From positions 1 to 37,982 of the forward strand of contig JAOZOW010000020.1 of NCBI GenBank assembly GCA_029933075.1: a stretch of 37,982 bases of DNA, read 5' to 3'. Shown piece after piece: positions 17,664-25,446 of this stretch (position 1 is the stretch's first letter; each line of letters opens with the position of its first letter). The stretch comes from Deltaproteobacteria bacterium (GTDB lineage: Bacteria; Desulfobacterota; DSM-4660; Desulfatiglandales; Desulfatiglandaceae). The notes beneath the pieces are model-generated. The model was not told the DNA's origin, searched no databases, and saw only the letters and a list, made by a program, of their open reading frames with translations. The position numbers and the translations under genes are program-made.

Positions 17664-18701
17664 ATGGCAGAAGGCAGACACAATCCTCTTCTCGAACTAA
17701 GAGATATTCGCAAGACCTACCGTACCAGAAGATCTCTGTTCGGTAGCGGGGGCCGTGAGGTAGTCGCCCTCAACAGCGTCTCCCTGGAGATCTATCATGG
17801 GGAAATCTTCGGCCTGGTAGGGGAAAGCGGGAGCGGCAAGACCACCGTAGGTCGGCTCATTGTGAGGCTGGAAGATCCTGAACAGGGGAGCATACGACTT
17901 GAGGGGGTCGAGGTGACTAAATTAAGGGGCAAGGCCCTGAGGGACTTCCGGCGCAAGGTCCAGATGATTTTCCAGGACCCTTACCAATCCCTGAATCCAC
18001 AGCTTTCGGTATTCGACACGGTCTCCGAGCCATTGACGGTCCACAGAATCGGGAACAGCTCCCAGAGGGAGGAACAGGTACGAAAGGCCCTCACGGCTGC
18101 AGGCCTCTCCCCCCCTGAAGATTATGTGTTCCGCTACCCTCATCAGCTAAGCGGCGGGCAGAGACAGCGTGTGGCAATTGCCAGGGCCATGGTGTTGAAA
18201 CCCTCATTCATAGTAGCAGACGAGCCTACATCCATGCTGGACGCCTCCATATCCGCTCAGATTTTCAACATATTGATCGAAATGAGAGAAAAGCTCGACG
18301 CCACCCTGTTGTTTATCACCCATAGCCTGGCTGCCGCCAGATATCTCTGCGACCGAATAGCAGTGATATACAAGGGCAACCTAATGGAAATCGGGAGTGC
18401 CGACGAAATCATCCAAAATCCCATTCACCCCTATACCCGGGCACTGCTGGATGCCCTGCCAAGGTTCGGTGACTGTGGGGAGATGAAATATTACGGAACG
18501 CTGCTGGGCCGCGAAAGGGAATATGTCGAGCCTTCGGCATGCCCTTTTTTCCCCCGATGCCGTCCGGCCGACGAGACAAAATGCAGCAGGGATAAGCCCT
18601 TGTTGAAAGAGATCTTCCCCTCCCACTTTGTGGCCTGCTTCGAACCGGATCTGAAGCAGGCGGAGGGGAGCGGGGGCGACACATGTTTCTACGGAACTTA
18701 G
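17664..18701 (+). CDS. Peptide ABC transporter ATPase, DppF type
   Basis: This 345-residue partner ATPase has Walker A GESGSGKTTVGR, signature LSGGQRQRVAIARAM, Walker B FIVADEPTSMLD and H-loop LLFITHSLA, and ends with a cysteine-bearing oligopeptide-type tail (CPFFPRCRPADETKC). I start it at ATG 17664. A TTG three codons upstream (17655), overlapping the preceding stop, is an alternative. The 3' end overlaps the next ATP-grasp gene by 19 bases, tying the transporter to the ligases in one transcript. Confidence 0.88.
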   Translation: MAEGRHNPLLELRDIRKTYRTRRSLFGSGGREVVALNSVSLEIYHGEIFGLVGESGSGKTTVGRLIVRLEDPEQGSIRLEGVEVTKLRGKALRDFRRKVQMIFQDPYQSLNPQLSVFDTVSEPLTVHRIGNSSQREEQVRKALTAAGLSPPEDYVFRYPHQLSGGQRQRVAIARAMVLKPSFIVADEPTSMLDASISAQIFNILIEMREKLDATLLFITHSLAAARYLCDRIAVIYKGNLMEIGSADEIIQNPIHPYTRALLDALPRFGDCGEMKYYGTLLGREREYVEPSACPFFPRCRPADETKCSRDKPLLKEIFPSHFVACFEPDLKQAEGSGGDTCFYGT

Positions 18702-20134
18702 AGGATGTCAGAGCCCTTTTCTCATCCCTGGGCCGGACCTTTGCAGGCACTGGGATAACAGCCTATTCCAGGATACTTCCGGTCCATTTTATCCATCCCT
18801 ATCATATAATCTGCCTGCGAAGGACCTGCGATCTCCCCACTTTGCGAAAGGATACCCCTGTTTTCTGCCTCGAAGAGGAGCTTGGTCGGCCCGTGTGGCA
18901 AGAAGGATATAACTCTTTTGATCTGCTTGCCGATCCATCAACCCAGCAATTCCTCCGTAGCCTCCCGGGTCCCAAATGTCTTTTCCTCTATCAGAGCTAC
19001 CCCCAGTTAGAGACACTCGCCGGCAAAAAGGGATGGGAATTGGTGGCCAACCCCGCTGCACTTCGCCTAAATGTCTCAAGCAGGGCGTTCTTCCAAAACA
19101 TGGTTCACAGGCTCAACCTCCCCGACCTGCCCGGAGGCATATACCCCCTGAAAGAACTATATCGACAGGATTACGAGCAGTGGGCCGCAAAATTGGGACC
19201 AAAGTTCGTAATCCAGCTTCCGGACATCCGCCAGGGCGGCGGCAGAGGGACTTTTTTCATCCGATCGTCCTTTGAATATGAAACCCTCCGGCAGCGTCTC
19301 AAGGGCAAGACATGGCGGGGGGTAAGGATAAAAACTATTTCCCTCCACCGCCTCGTAGAAGGAACGCCTGCAAGCATCGCTGTCTGCCTTACAAGAAAAG
19401 GCCCCCTCCTTACAGGCCTCCAGATGCAACTCATCGACCTGCCCTATTGCAGGGACTTTCCGGAAAACGGTATTTTCTGCGGGCATGTATGGGGAAACAA
19501 ATCATTCCCCAGCCAAGTCATCCGTGAGGCCCGGGCTCAGGCTGAGAGAATCGCCGGGTATCTGGGATCCATGGGCTATAGGGGAATCTTTGGAGTGGAT
19601 TTCGTGGTGGAAAACAGGAGCTCGCGCATTTACCCCATTGAAATAAATCCCCGTCTTACGGGAGTGTTCCCAGTGCTCTCCCTGTTCCATCTCCAGAAAG
19701 GCCTGATCCCGATGGAAGTCTTTCATATACTGGAATTGCTCAATTCACCCTATGATGCGGACCTCAGGAGCCTCAACGAACAGTACGGACAGGACCTCAC
19801 AGGCACCCACCTGCTCCTCTTTTATCCCTCTGGAACAAAAACACTGAAACCGGTCAAGCTGGAGGCAGGGATCTACCAGCTTGACCCTGAAAGTGGAACA
19901 TGCTTTTTTGTCACAAAGGAGATAAACCCAATCCTGCTCCAGAGCAACCAACAGTTTATTATTGTTGATGGTCCCCCTGATGTTGGTGACGGTGATCTTC
20001 CGGCAGATGAGTCTCTTCGCAGGCTCTGCCGGATCCTGTTTCGCTTCCCCGCAGCAGACCATGGAGGCAATCTCTCATCCCATGCGCGCCAGATTGTGGA
20101 CTGGGTGTACAGCAGGGTTTTCCGAAAAGCGTGA
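18683..20134 (+). CDS. ATP-grasp ligase of unrecognised subfamily
   Basis: The 483-residue protein has the second half of an ATP-grasp fold: FVIQLPDIRQGGGRGTFFIRS near residue 174 (an ATP-binding strand and glycine-rich loop), a long middle region, GYRGIFGVDFVVENRSS, and the metal-binding segment YPIEINPRLTGVF near residue 318. The E-I-N-P-R-L-T-G form is typical of carbamoyl-phosphate-synthase-like or biotin-carboxylase-like ATP-grasp enzymes, unlike the S-P-G form in the two ligases at the start of the operon. The N-terminal ~150 residues and the last ~120 residues are not recognisable to me. It overlaps both neighbours, so it belongs to the same unit. GGAGG lies upstream of the ATG. A third amide or peptide bond-forming step is the likely role (inference). 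Confidence 0.75.
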   Translation: MFLRNLEDVRALFSSLGRTFAGTGITAYSRILPVHFIHPYHIICLRRTCDLPTLRKDTPVFCLEEELGRPVWQEGYNSFDLLADPSTQQFLRSLPGPKCLFLYQSYPQLETLAGKKGWELVANPAALRLNVSSRAFFQNMVHRLNLPDLPGGIYPLKELYRQDYEQWAAKLGPKFVIQLPDIRQGGGRGTFFIRSSFEYETLRQRLKGKTWRGVRIKTISLHRLVEGTPASIAVCLTRKGPLLTGLQMQLIDLPYCRDFPENGIFCGHVWGNKSFPSQVIREARAQAERIAGYLGSMGYRGIFGVDFVVENRSSRIYPIEINPRLTGVFPVLSLFHLQKGLIPMEVFHILELLNSPYDADLRSLNEQYGQDLTGTHLLLFYPSGTKTLKPVKLEAGIYQLDPESGTCFFVTKEINPILLQSNQQFIIVDGPPDVGDGDLPADESLRRLCRILFRFPAADHGGNLSSHARQIVDWVYSRVFRKA

Positions 20135-20916
20135 TGAAATTCCCATTTATCATATCAGTCCCCCACTGTTCCGGGAAAATACCGGATGGAGTGAGAACCG
20201 GCCTGGCCCTCACGGAAGAAGAAATCGCTCAGTCTACCGATATCGGCACAGAGGAACTCTTTGGGGCCTTACCGGCAAGGGAGGTCCTCACCAGCCGCTG
20301 GAGCCGTCTGGTGGTGGATCTCAATCGTAGTCCGCGCGAGCGCGGGCCCAAGGGCGTTATAGCTCAGATTGACTACCACGGCCGCCGGGTTTACCGCCCA
20401 GGCTGCCTGCCGGACAAACGGGAGCTGGAGCGGCGGCTCGAACTTTATTACTGGCCCTACCATAACCGACTCAGGGCGGCACTTTCGGATCCTCAAACAA
20501 AGGCTCTCCTTGACTGCCATTCCCTTAACGGCACCGGCCCACCGGAGGCCCCCGACCCGGGCGTGAAAAGGAAAGACATCATTCTCGGCAATAACGGAGA
20601 CAGGCAGGGGAACCAAGATCCCGCGCTGGGGCCTTTAACCTGCCCCCCGCAGATCCTTATGCTCATGAAGGATGCCTTTCAAGAGGCCGGTTTTTCTGTT
20701 TCCCTGAATTCCCCTTACGCAGGCGGCTTTATCACGGTTCATTATGGAAAAATATTGGGGGATCAGGGGAAAGTGGCCGTGCAGATCGAGATCAATCAGG
20801 ATCTCTATGTGGATCGTACGGGGATGAACCCGGTACCCGAAAAGTTGAGACAGATTAGATCAAGGCTCATGAAGGCCTTTTCCCGGGTGGCATCCCTGTT
20901 GGGGGAAAGAGACTGA
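20134..20916 (+). CDS. N-formylglutamate amidohydrolase-like enzyme
   Basis: The 260-residue protein shows the family pattern: ISVPHCSGKIPDGV near the N-terminus (the histidine is a predicted zinc ligand), SRLVVDLNRSP, LLDCHSLNGTGPP in the middle (D-C-H-S, metal and substrate binding), and VAVQIEINQDLYVD near the end. N-formylglutamate deformylases remove a formyl group from glutamate in histidine breakdown. No hut genes are present here, and homologues occur beside ATP-grasp ligases, so a hydrolytic step on an N-acyl-amino-acid or peptide made by this cluster fits better. The ATG at 20134 overlaps the preceding stop (TGATG); a GTG one codon earlier is also possible. Confidence 0.82.
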   Translation: MKFPFIISVPHCSGKIPDGVRTGLALTEEEIAQSTDIGTEELFGALPAREVLTSRWSRLVVDLNRSPRERGPKGVIAQIDYHGRRVYRPGCLPDKRELERRLELYYWPYHNRLRAALSDPQTKALLDCHSLNGTGPPEAPDPGVKRKDIILGNNGDRQGNQDPALGPLTCPPQILMLMKDAFQEAGFSVSLNSPYAGGFITVHYGKILGDQGKVAVQIEINQDLYVDRTGMNPVPEKLRQIRSRLMKAFSRVASLLGERD

Positions 20917-20968
20917 CAAAAGAATTTCTTTGGGATATACTTACAAAAAGTTAAGGGGGATACATGGC

Positions 20969-21805
20969 ATGGGCAGGACTTTGAAAGATGGCGCCAGCAG
21001 GCTCACGCGTATCCTTTTTATTCTCATGGCCGTGTGCGCCCTGGTTCCTTGCGAGGCCCTTTCACTTGAAAAGCGGATTCGCAATTCCTTGGGCATGGAA
21101 TTTGTCCTGATCCCCGCGGGCACATTTATCATGGGAAGCCCTTCTGGCGAAGCGCACCGGAATCCAAAGGAGATCCAGCACAAGGTCACCATTACCAGGC
21201 CCTTTTACATGCAGACGACCGAGGTTACCCTGAAGCAGTGGCGGGCCCTGATGAAAAGGCGGTTTTTGGGCCGCCGGAGGGGCAAGGGCAATATGCCCGT
21301 GACAAAGGTCTCCTGGTACGACTGCATGAAATTTATCAAGAAGCTCAACGCACTGAACGAGGGCTCCTACAGGCTCCCCACAGAGGCGGAATGGGAATAC
21401 GCCTGCAGGGCCGGCAGCCGCACGGCCTACAGCTGGGGAGAAACAATTGACTGCACCCGGGCCATGTACGGCAACAGTTACGGCAACAACCAATGCATGG
21501 ATCATATGCGTGCCATGGGGCTCGAAAACAACGGTCCTGCGCCGGTAAAAAGTTTCCCTCCAAATGCCTGGGGGCTCTACGACATGCATGGCAATGTGTG
21601 GGAATGGTGCCAGGACTGGTATGGCGACTATCCGTCCGGACCCGTTGTGGACCCCAAAGGGCCCAACTCTGGGGACGAAAAGGTCCGCCGTGGGGGAAGC
21701 TGGTTCAAGTACGGATATTCCTGTCGATCAGCAAATCGAGCCTTTGGACGGCCACCCACCAGGTATACCACGACCGGCTTCAGGCTCGTAAGGGATGCGG
21801 AGTAA
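20969..21805 (+). CDS. Exported SUMF1/FGE-like domain protein
   Basis: The 278-residue product has a signal peptide (RLTRILFILMAVCALVPCEAL) and then a complete SUMF1-type domain: GMEFVLIPAGTFIMGSP, YMQTTEVTLKQWRALM, PVTKVSWYDCMKFIKKLN, YRLPTEAEWEYACRAGS, WGLYDMHGNVWEWCQDWYG and RRGGSWFKYGYSCRSANR. In true formylglycine-generating enzymes two cysteines flank this last segment; here only the second (YSCRSA) is kept and the first is replaced by Lys, so oxidation of sulfatase cysteines is doubtful. The ATG at 20969 is chosen because AAGGGGG lies about 9 bases before it. It follows the amidohydrolase by 52 bases and may be co-transcribed. Role unknown. Confidence 0.85.
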   Translation: MGRTLKDGASRLTRILFILMAVCALVPCEALSLEKRIRNSLGMEFVLIPAGTFIMGSPSGEAHRNPKEIQHKVTITRPFYMQTTEVTLKQWRALMKRRFLGRRRGKGNMPVTKVSWYDCMKFIKKLNALNEGSYRLPTEAEWEYACRAGSRTAYSWGETIDCTRAMYGNSYGNNQCMDHMRAMGLENNGPAPVKSFPPNAWGLYDMHGNVWEWCQDWYGDYPSGPVVDPKGPNSGDEKVRRGGSWFKYGYSCRSANRAFGRPPTRYTTTGFRLVRDAE

Positions 21806-22015
21806 GAATCCTCCACCCGAAATCCCCCTGTCCTCTTTCCAATAAGCCTCGCGCAGTGCAGGGCATCATTTTGACTTCGAACACAGAGACGCCTTTGGCC
21901 TTGTACCTCTCTATGAAACCCTACGGGTTCCTTAGTCGAGCATGACAATCCATTGGCCTTTTCCATTTATTCTGGTCAACCTACACCGGAGTGATTCAAT
22001 CCAAGGAGCCGATCA

Positions 22016-23554
22016 ATGAAAAGCCTGCATTTTCTCCGCATAAAGAATGCCATGCTTCTTGCCAATATGATCTCTAACGTCCTTGGTGTCGCCGTCGTCC
22101 TGTTCCTGATAAGAAGGACCGGTCCACCGGTTCCCCTGAGGATCGCCCATCTTGCACAGAACATCAATCAGGTGTTCATTCCCCTCTCTTTTCTGGTTCC
22201 CGTGATAATTACCATCATCTATGAAAGACCTATTCGGGGTTTTCTGAACCAGAGACGGGAGATAAAGTCGCCCTTTGAAGCCCTGCCGCTGGATGTAAAA
22301 AGGAGGCTGCTAAATGAGCCCTTTTTCCTTATTGCGCTTGATTTGATCATATGGATCTTCGCCGCCATCCTCTACTCTTCCCTCTTCCGGGCATTCGGGG
22401 CAGAAAGCTCCTTGATCCGTCTCGTTTTTCTCCGGAGTTTCTTTACAGGGCTTATATCCACAACTATCGCGTTTTTTGTATTTGAGTTCGTTTTCCAGCG
22501 GCACCTTGTCCCATGGTTTTTCCCCGAAGGAGGCCTTTACATGACGCCCGGGACATACCATATTCGCATCGGCACGAGGCTTGTTGCCCTCCTTTTCGCC
22601 TGCAACTTGATCCCCTTTTTCGCGGTGATAAACAGCTCCCGCCTGATCTCCAGGCACTTGACAAATTTTGCCTTGGCCTTTGACCGTCTCCAGTCCACCC
22701 TGCTGATTTACGCCTTGCTGTTCATGGCCGTGGGGACCTGGCTCACATTCCTGGTCCGGAGCAATCTCACAAAGCCACTCAAGGAAATCATTCGGGTGCT
22801 TCGCGAAGTGAGGCATGGGCGATTTGATAGCAAGGTGCGTGTGACCACCAATGATGAGATCGGATACGCTGGCGACGTGATTAATGAGATGACAGAAGGC
22901 CTGAAGGAGCGAGATTTCATCAAGGACACCTTCGGAAAATACGTGTCCGAGGAGATCCGTGACGAAATCCTGTCCGGGAATATTCCATTGGACGGAGAGT
23001 TGAAGGAGGTAACAGTCATATTTGCGGACTTGAGAAATTACACCCCCATGGTGGAGTCCATCTCTCCCAAGGAAGTCGTAAAAATCATTAACGGATATTT
23101 CAAAGAAATGGAAGAGGCCATACGGGAGTGCCAAGGATTGGTCCTACAATATATTGGCGATGAGATTGAGGCTGTCTTTGGGGCCCCCATCAGGGTGGAA
23201 AAGCACCCATATAAGGCTGTGCAGGCGGCCCAGGAAATGGGACAAAGACTCCGGGCCCTGAACCGCGTCCTTCAACAGCGCGGCTACCCTCCTCTTTCTC
23301 ATGGGATAGGCATTCACACCGGGAAGGTGCTGGCGGCCAATATCGGGAGCCCGGAGCGACTCTCATACGCCCTGGTAGGGGACACCGTGAACCTTGCCTC
23401 TCGCCTCCAGGGCTTGAACAAAGAATTCGGTACGGAGGTCATCCTCAGTTCAACCACAAGGGCAGGAATTGGGAATCATTTCCGCCTCAAGCCCCTTCCG
23501 CCCACAAGGGTAAAAGGCAAGGCCGACCCCGTTGAGATCTTTACCCTGATCTGA
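22016..23554 (+). CDS. Membrane class III adenylate/guanylate cyclase with HAMP (second copy)
   Basis: The 512-residue protein has a perfect AAGGAG site 7 bases before its ATG. Six hydrophobic helices are visible, in a layout matching the cyclase at 2792 (a helix pair with VFIPLSFLVPVIITIIYE, then LIALDLIIWIFAAILY, FFTGLISTTIAFFVFEFVF, LLFACNLIPFFAVI and LLIYALLFMAVGTWLTFLV). A HAMP linker follows (LTKPLKEIIRVLREVRHGRFDSKV), then the cyclase domain with FADLRNYT, VLQYIGDEIEAVFGAP, GIGIHTGKVLAANIGSPERLSYALVGDTVNLASRL. Purine-specifying positions again read Gln and Ala. It is probably monocistronic: gaps of 210 and 213 bases lie on either side. It may supply the same cyclic nucleotide to the receptor-like protein at 4155. 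Confidence 0.88.
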   Translation: MKSLHFLRIKNAMLLANMISNVLGVAVVLFLIRRTGPPVPLRIAHLAQNINQVFIPLSFLVPVIITIIYERPIRGFLNQRREIKSPFEALPLDVKRRLLNEPFFLIALDLIIWIFAAILYSSLFRAFGAESSLIRLVFLRSFFTGLISTTIAFFVFEFVFQRHLVPWFFPEGGLYMTPGTYHIRIGTRLVALLFACNLIPFFAVINSSRLISRHLTNFALAFDRLQSTLLIYALLFMAVGTWLTFLVRSNLTKPLKEIIRVLREVRHGRFDSKVRVTTNDEIGYAGDVINEMTEGLKERDFIKDTFGKYVSEEIRDEILSGNIPLDGELKEVTVIFADLRNYTPMVESISPKEVVKIINGYFKEMEEAIRECQGLVLQYIGDEIEAVFGAPIRVEKHPYKAVQAAQEMGQRLRALNRVLQQRGYPPLSHGIGIHTGKVLAANIGSPERLSYALVGDTVNLASRLQGLNKEFGTEVILSSTTRAGIGNHFRLKPLPPTRVKGKADPVEIFTLI

Positions 23555-23596
23555 CAACGACCGCTTTTGCCGCGCTGCATGTCACCTGCATCCCGC

Positions 23597-23625
23597 TTGA
23601 CATGCCCAGTCCTTTCCATTATTTA
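23597..23625 (+). promoter_or_regulatory. Sigma-70-type promoter candidate
   Basis: A consensus TTGACA (23597-23602) is followed, after 17 bases, by TATTTA (23620-23625). Transcription from here would give a leader of about 135 bases before the dehydrogenase gene at 23768, containing two hairpins. The -10 element is weak. Confidence 0.45.
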
Positions 23626-23647
23626 AATCAGAATCTACGGGTTCCGA

Positions 23648-23686
23648 AGAGCTGAGCCATTCGGCTCTAGCCTCCCGGTAGGGAGG
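23648..23686 (+). ncRNA. Tandem-hairpin 5' leader, possible cis-regulatory RNA
   Basis: Two hairpins lie side by side: GAGCC (23654-23658) with GGCTC (23663-23667) around ATTC, and CCTCCC (23671-23676) with GGGAGG (23681-23686) around GGTA. No T run follows, so they are not a usual terminator. I tried to match the stretch to known riboswitch consensuses from memory (c-di-GMP, mini-ykkC, SAM, fluoride) without success. It could be a leader element or mRNA-stabilising structure for the dehydrogenase/liv transcript. Confidence 0.35.
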
Positions 23687-23767
23687 GATGACACGAAGAT
23701 CTGGACGTTCCCACTTGCGCCAAGGTCTACGGTGAATCGAAAATCCACTTACAACAAGGAGACTATT

Positions 23768-25432
23768 ATGTCAGTTGAATATTCCGTCAGTCCTGATGGA
23801 GAAAAATTCAAAATCCCCGCGCAACAGGATTACATCCAAGAATACGAACAGCTCAAAAAACTCGTAGAGACGAAACGACAGGAAGGTCTTGAAATAGTCG
23901 TGGTTATGGGCCTCGGTTTTGTCGGGGTGGTGATGGCGGCGGTTGTGGCCGATTCGGTAGACAAGGCGACAGGGAGACCGACCAAATTCGTCATCGGCAT
24001 GCAAAGGCCCAGCACCCGAAGTTTCTGGAAGATACCGCTTCTCAACAGGGGCATCTCCCCTGTGCGGGCAGAGGATCCCCAAGTGGCCCCCATGATTGAG
24101 CGGTGCGTGAAACAGAAACAGACCATGGTGGCCACATACACATACGATGCCCTTAAGCTGGCAGACATCCTGGTGGTGGATGTGCAGTGCGATTTTATCA
24201 AGCAGGAGCTTGGCAATCTCAAGAACGGTTATGCGGATATCAGCGCCCTGGAGACCAGTTTTAAGATCATAGGCCAGAAAATTGATCCTGATTGCCTGGT
24301 ATTGATCGAAACCACGGTTCCACCGGGAACCACCGAGTATGTAGCCTATCCCCTTATAAGAAAGGCCTTCAAGTCGAGGGGCATCGCCCAGGAGCCGTTG
24401 CTGGCACACAGCTTCGAGCGGGTAATGCCGGGGAAGGACTATGTAAGGTCCATAAGGGACTTCTGGCGGGTCTGCAGCGGGATCAACCAGGAAAGCCGGG
24501 ACAGGGTCCGCAAGTTCCTCTCGGAGATCCTTAATGTGGAAGAATACCCGTTGACAATCCTTGATAGACCCATTGAGAGCGAGACATGCAAGATCGTGGA
24601 AAACAGCTACAGGGCGACAATCTTGGCTTTTCTCCATGAATGGAGTCTTTTTGCTGAAACTAACGGTGTTGACCTTATAAAGCTCATAGACGCCATCAGG
24701 GTCCGCCCTACCCACGACAATATCATATTCCCCGGGCCGGGGATAGGCGGCTACTGTCTGCCAAAGGATGGAGGGCTGGGCATCTGGGCGGACAAGCACC
24801 TAATGGGCTTTGAGACCGACATATTCAGGATAACTCCTGAGGCCATCAACATCAACGACACAAGGGCCCTTCATGCGGCCAAGCTGGTACGTGACGCCCT
24901 TAGAAACATGGGCAAGATCGTTGCCGCCTCCCAGATTACCATACTTGGTGCATCATACCGGGAAGATGTGGGCGACACCCGGTATAGCGGGTCGGAAATC
25001 ATCGTGCGCAAGCTTACGGAGATGGGAGCTGATGTGAAGGCCCACGACCCTTATGTCCAGCATTGGTGGGAGCTGGAAAAACAGGACACCTACCCGGCGG
25101 TGGGGGACAGTCGATCCCGTTTTTTCAGGAACCAGGAACAGTTGAGTGAATTCAGGATGTCAACGGATCTGGAGGAAGCATTGAAAGGATCCGACGCCGT
25201 GGTCTTAGCCGTGCGGCATCGTCCCTATCTTTCGCTTGAGCCGGAAGAGGTGGTCAGGATGGCAGGCGGCCCCCTGGCGGTTGTGGACTGTTTCGGCATC
25301 CTGGATGATGCAAAGATTGAACGGTACTTCGAGCTTGATTGCGAGGTCAAAGGACTGGGACGAGGACATATCAACAGGATCAAATCCAAGGTCAGAAAAA
25401 GGAAAATAGCTTCCGAGACAAGTCCTTTATAG
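23768..25432 (+). CDS. UDP-sugar (UDP-glucose/GDP-mannose family) dehydrogenase, long form
   Basis: The 554-residue enzyme is about 110 residues longer than usual for the family. It starts with a ~45-residue N-terminal extension, then the NAD-binding strand IVVVMGLGFVGVVMAAVVAD (GxGxxG), the central IETTVPPGTTEYVAYPL segment, SETCKIVENSYRA, and the catalytic cysteine in GPGIGGYCLPKDGG. The C-terminal Rossmann half has ITILGASYREDVGDTRYSGSE and SDAVVLAVRH. It would oxidise a nucleotide-sugar C6 alcohol to a uronic acid in two NAD-dependent steps. The form resembles WecC-like enzymes more than the other dehydrogenase in this window (33261). An AAGGAG site precedes the ATG. The liv binding protein begins 14 bases after its stop, so they are probably co-transcribed. 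Confidence 0.83.
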   Translation: MSVEYSVSPDGEKFKIPAQQDYIQEYEQLKKLVETKRQEGLEIVVVMGLGFVGVVMAAVVADSVDKATGRPTKFVIGMQRPSTRSFWKIPLLNRGISPVRAEDPQVAPMIERCVKQKQTMVATYTYDALKLADILVVDVQCDFIKQELGNLKNGYADISALETSFKIIGQKIDPDCLVLIETTVPPGTTEYVAYPLIRKAFKSRGIAQEPLLAHSFERVMPGKDYVRSIRDFWRVCSGINQESRDRVRKFLSEILNVEEYPLTILDRPIESETCKIVENSYRATILAFLHEWSLFAETNGVDLIKLIDAIRVRPTHDNIIFPGPGIGGYCLPKDGGLGIWADKHLMGFETDIFRITPEAININDTRALHAAKLVRDALRNMGKIVAASQITILGASYREDVGDTRYSGSEIIVRKLTEMGADVKAHDPYVQHWWELEKQDTYPAVGDSRSRFFRNQEQLSEFRMSTDLEEALKGSDAVVLAVRHRPYLSLEPEEVVRMAGGPLAVVDCFGILDDAKIERYFELDCEVKGLGRGHINRIKSKVRKRKIASETSPL

Positions 25433-25446
25433 AAAGGAGGTTTCAG

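Noticed and set aside
12896-18701. Transporter as a nickel or metal-peptide (Nik) importer
   Set aside because: Family 5 binding proteins include nickel binders, but I saw no nickel-enzyme or regulator gene nearby and the operon context is amide-bond ligases.
21921-23645. An 11-base repeat (CTACGGGTTCC at 21921-21931 and 23635-23645) flanking the second cyclase
   Set aside because: Too short to be meaningful as a recombination or attachment site in 38 kb, and no further flanking similarity was seen.
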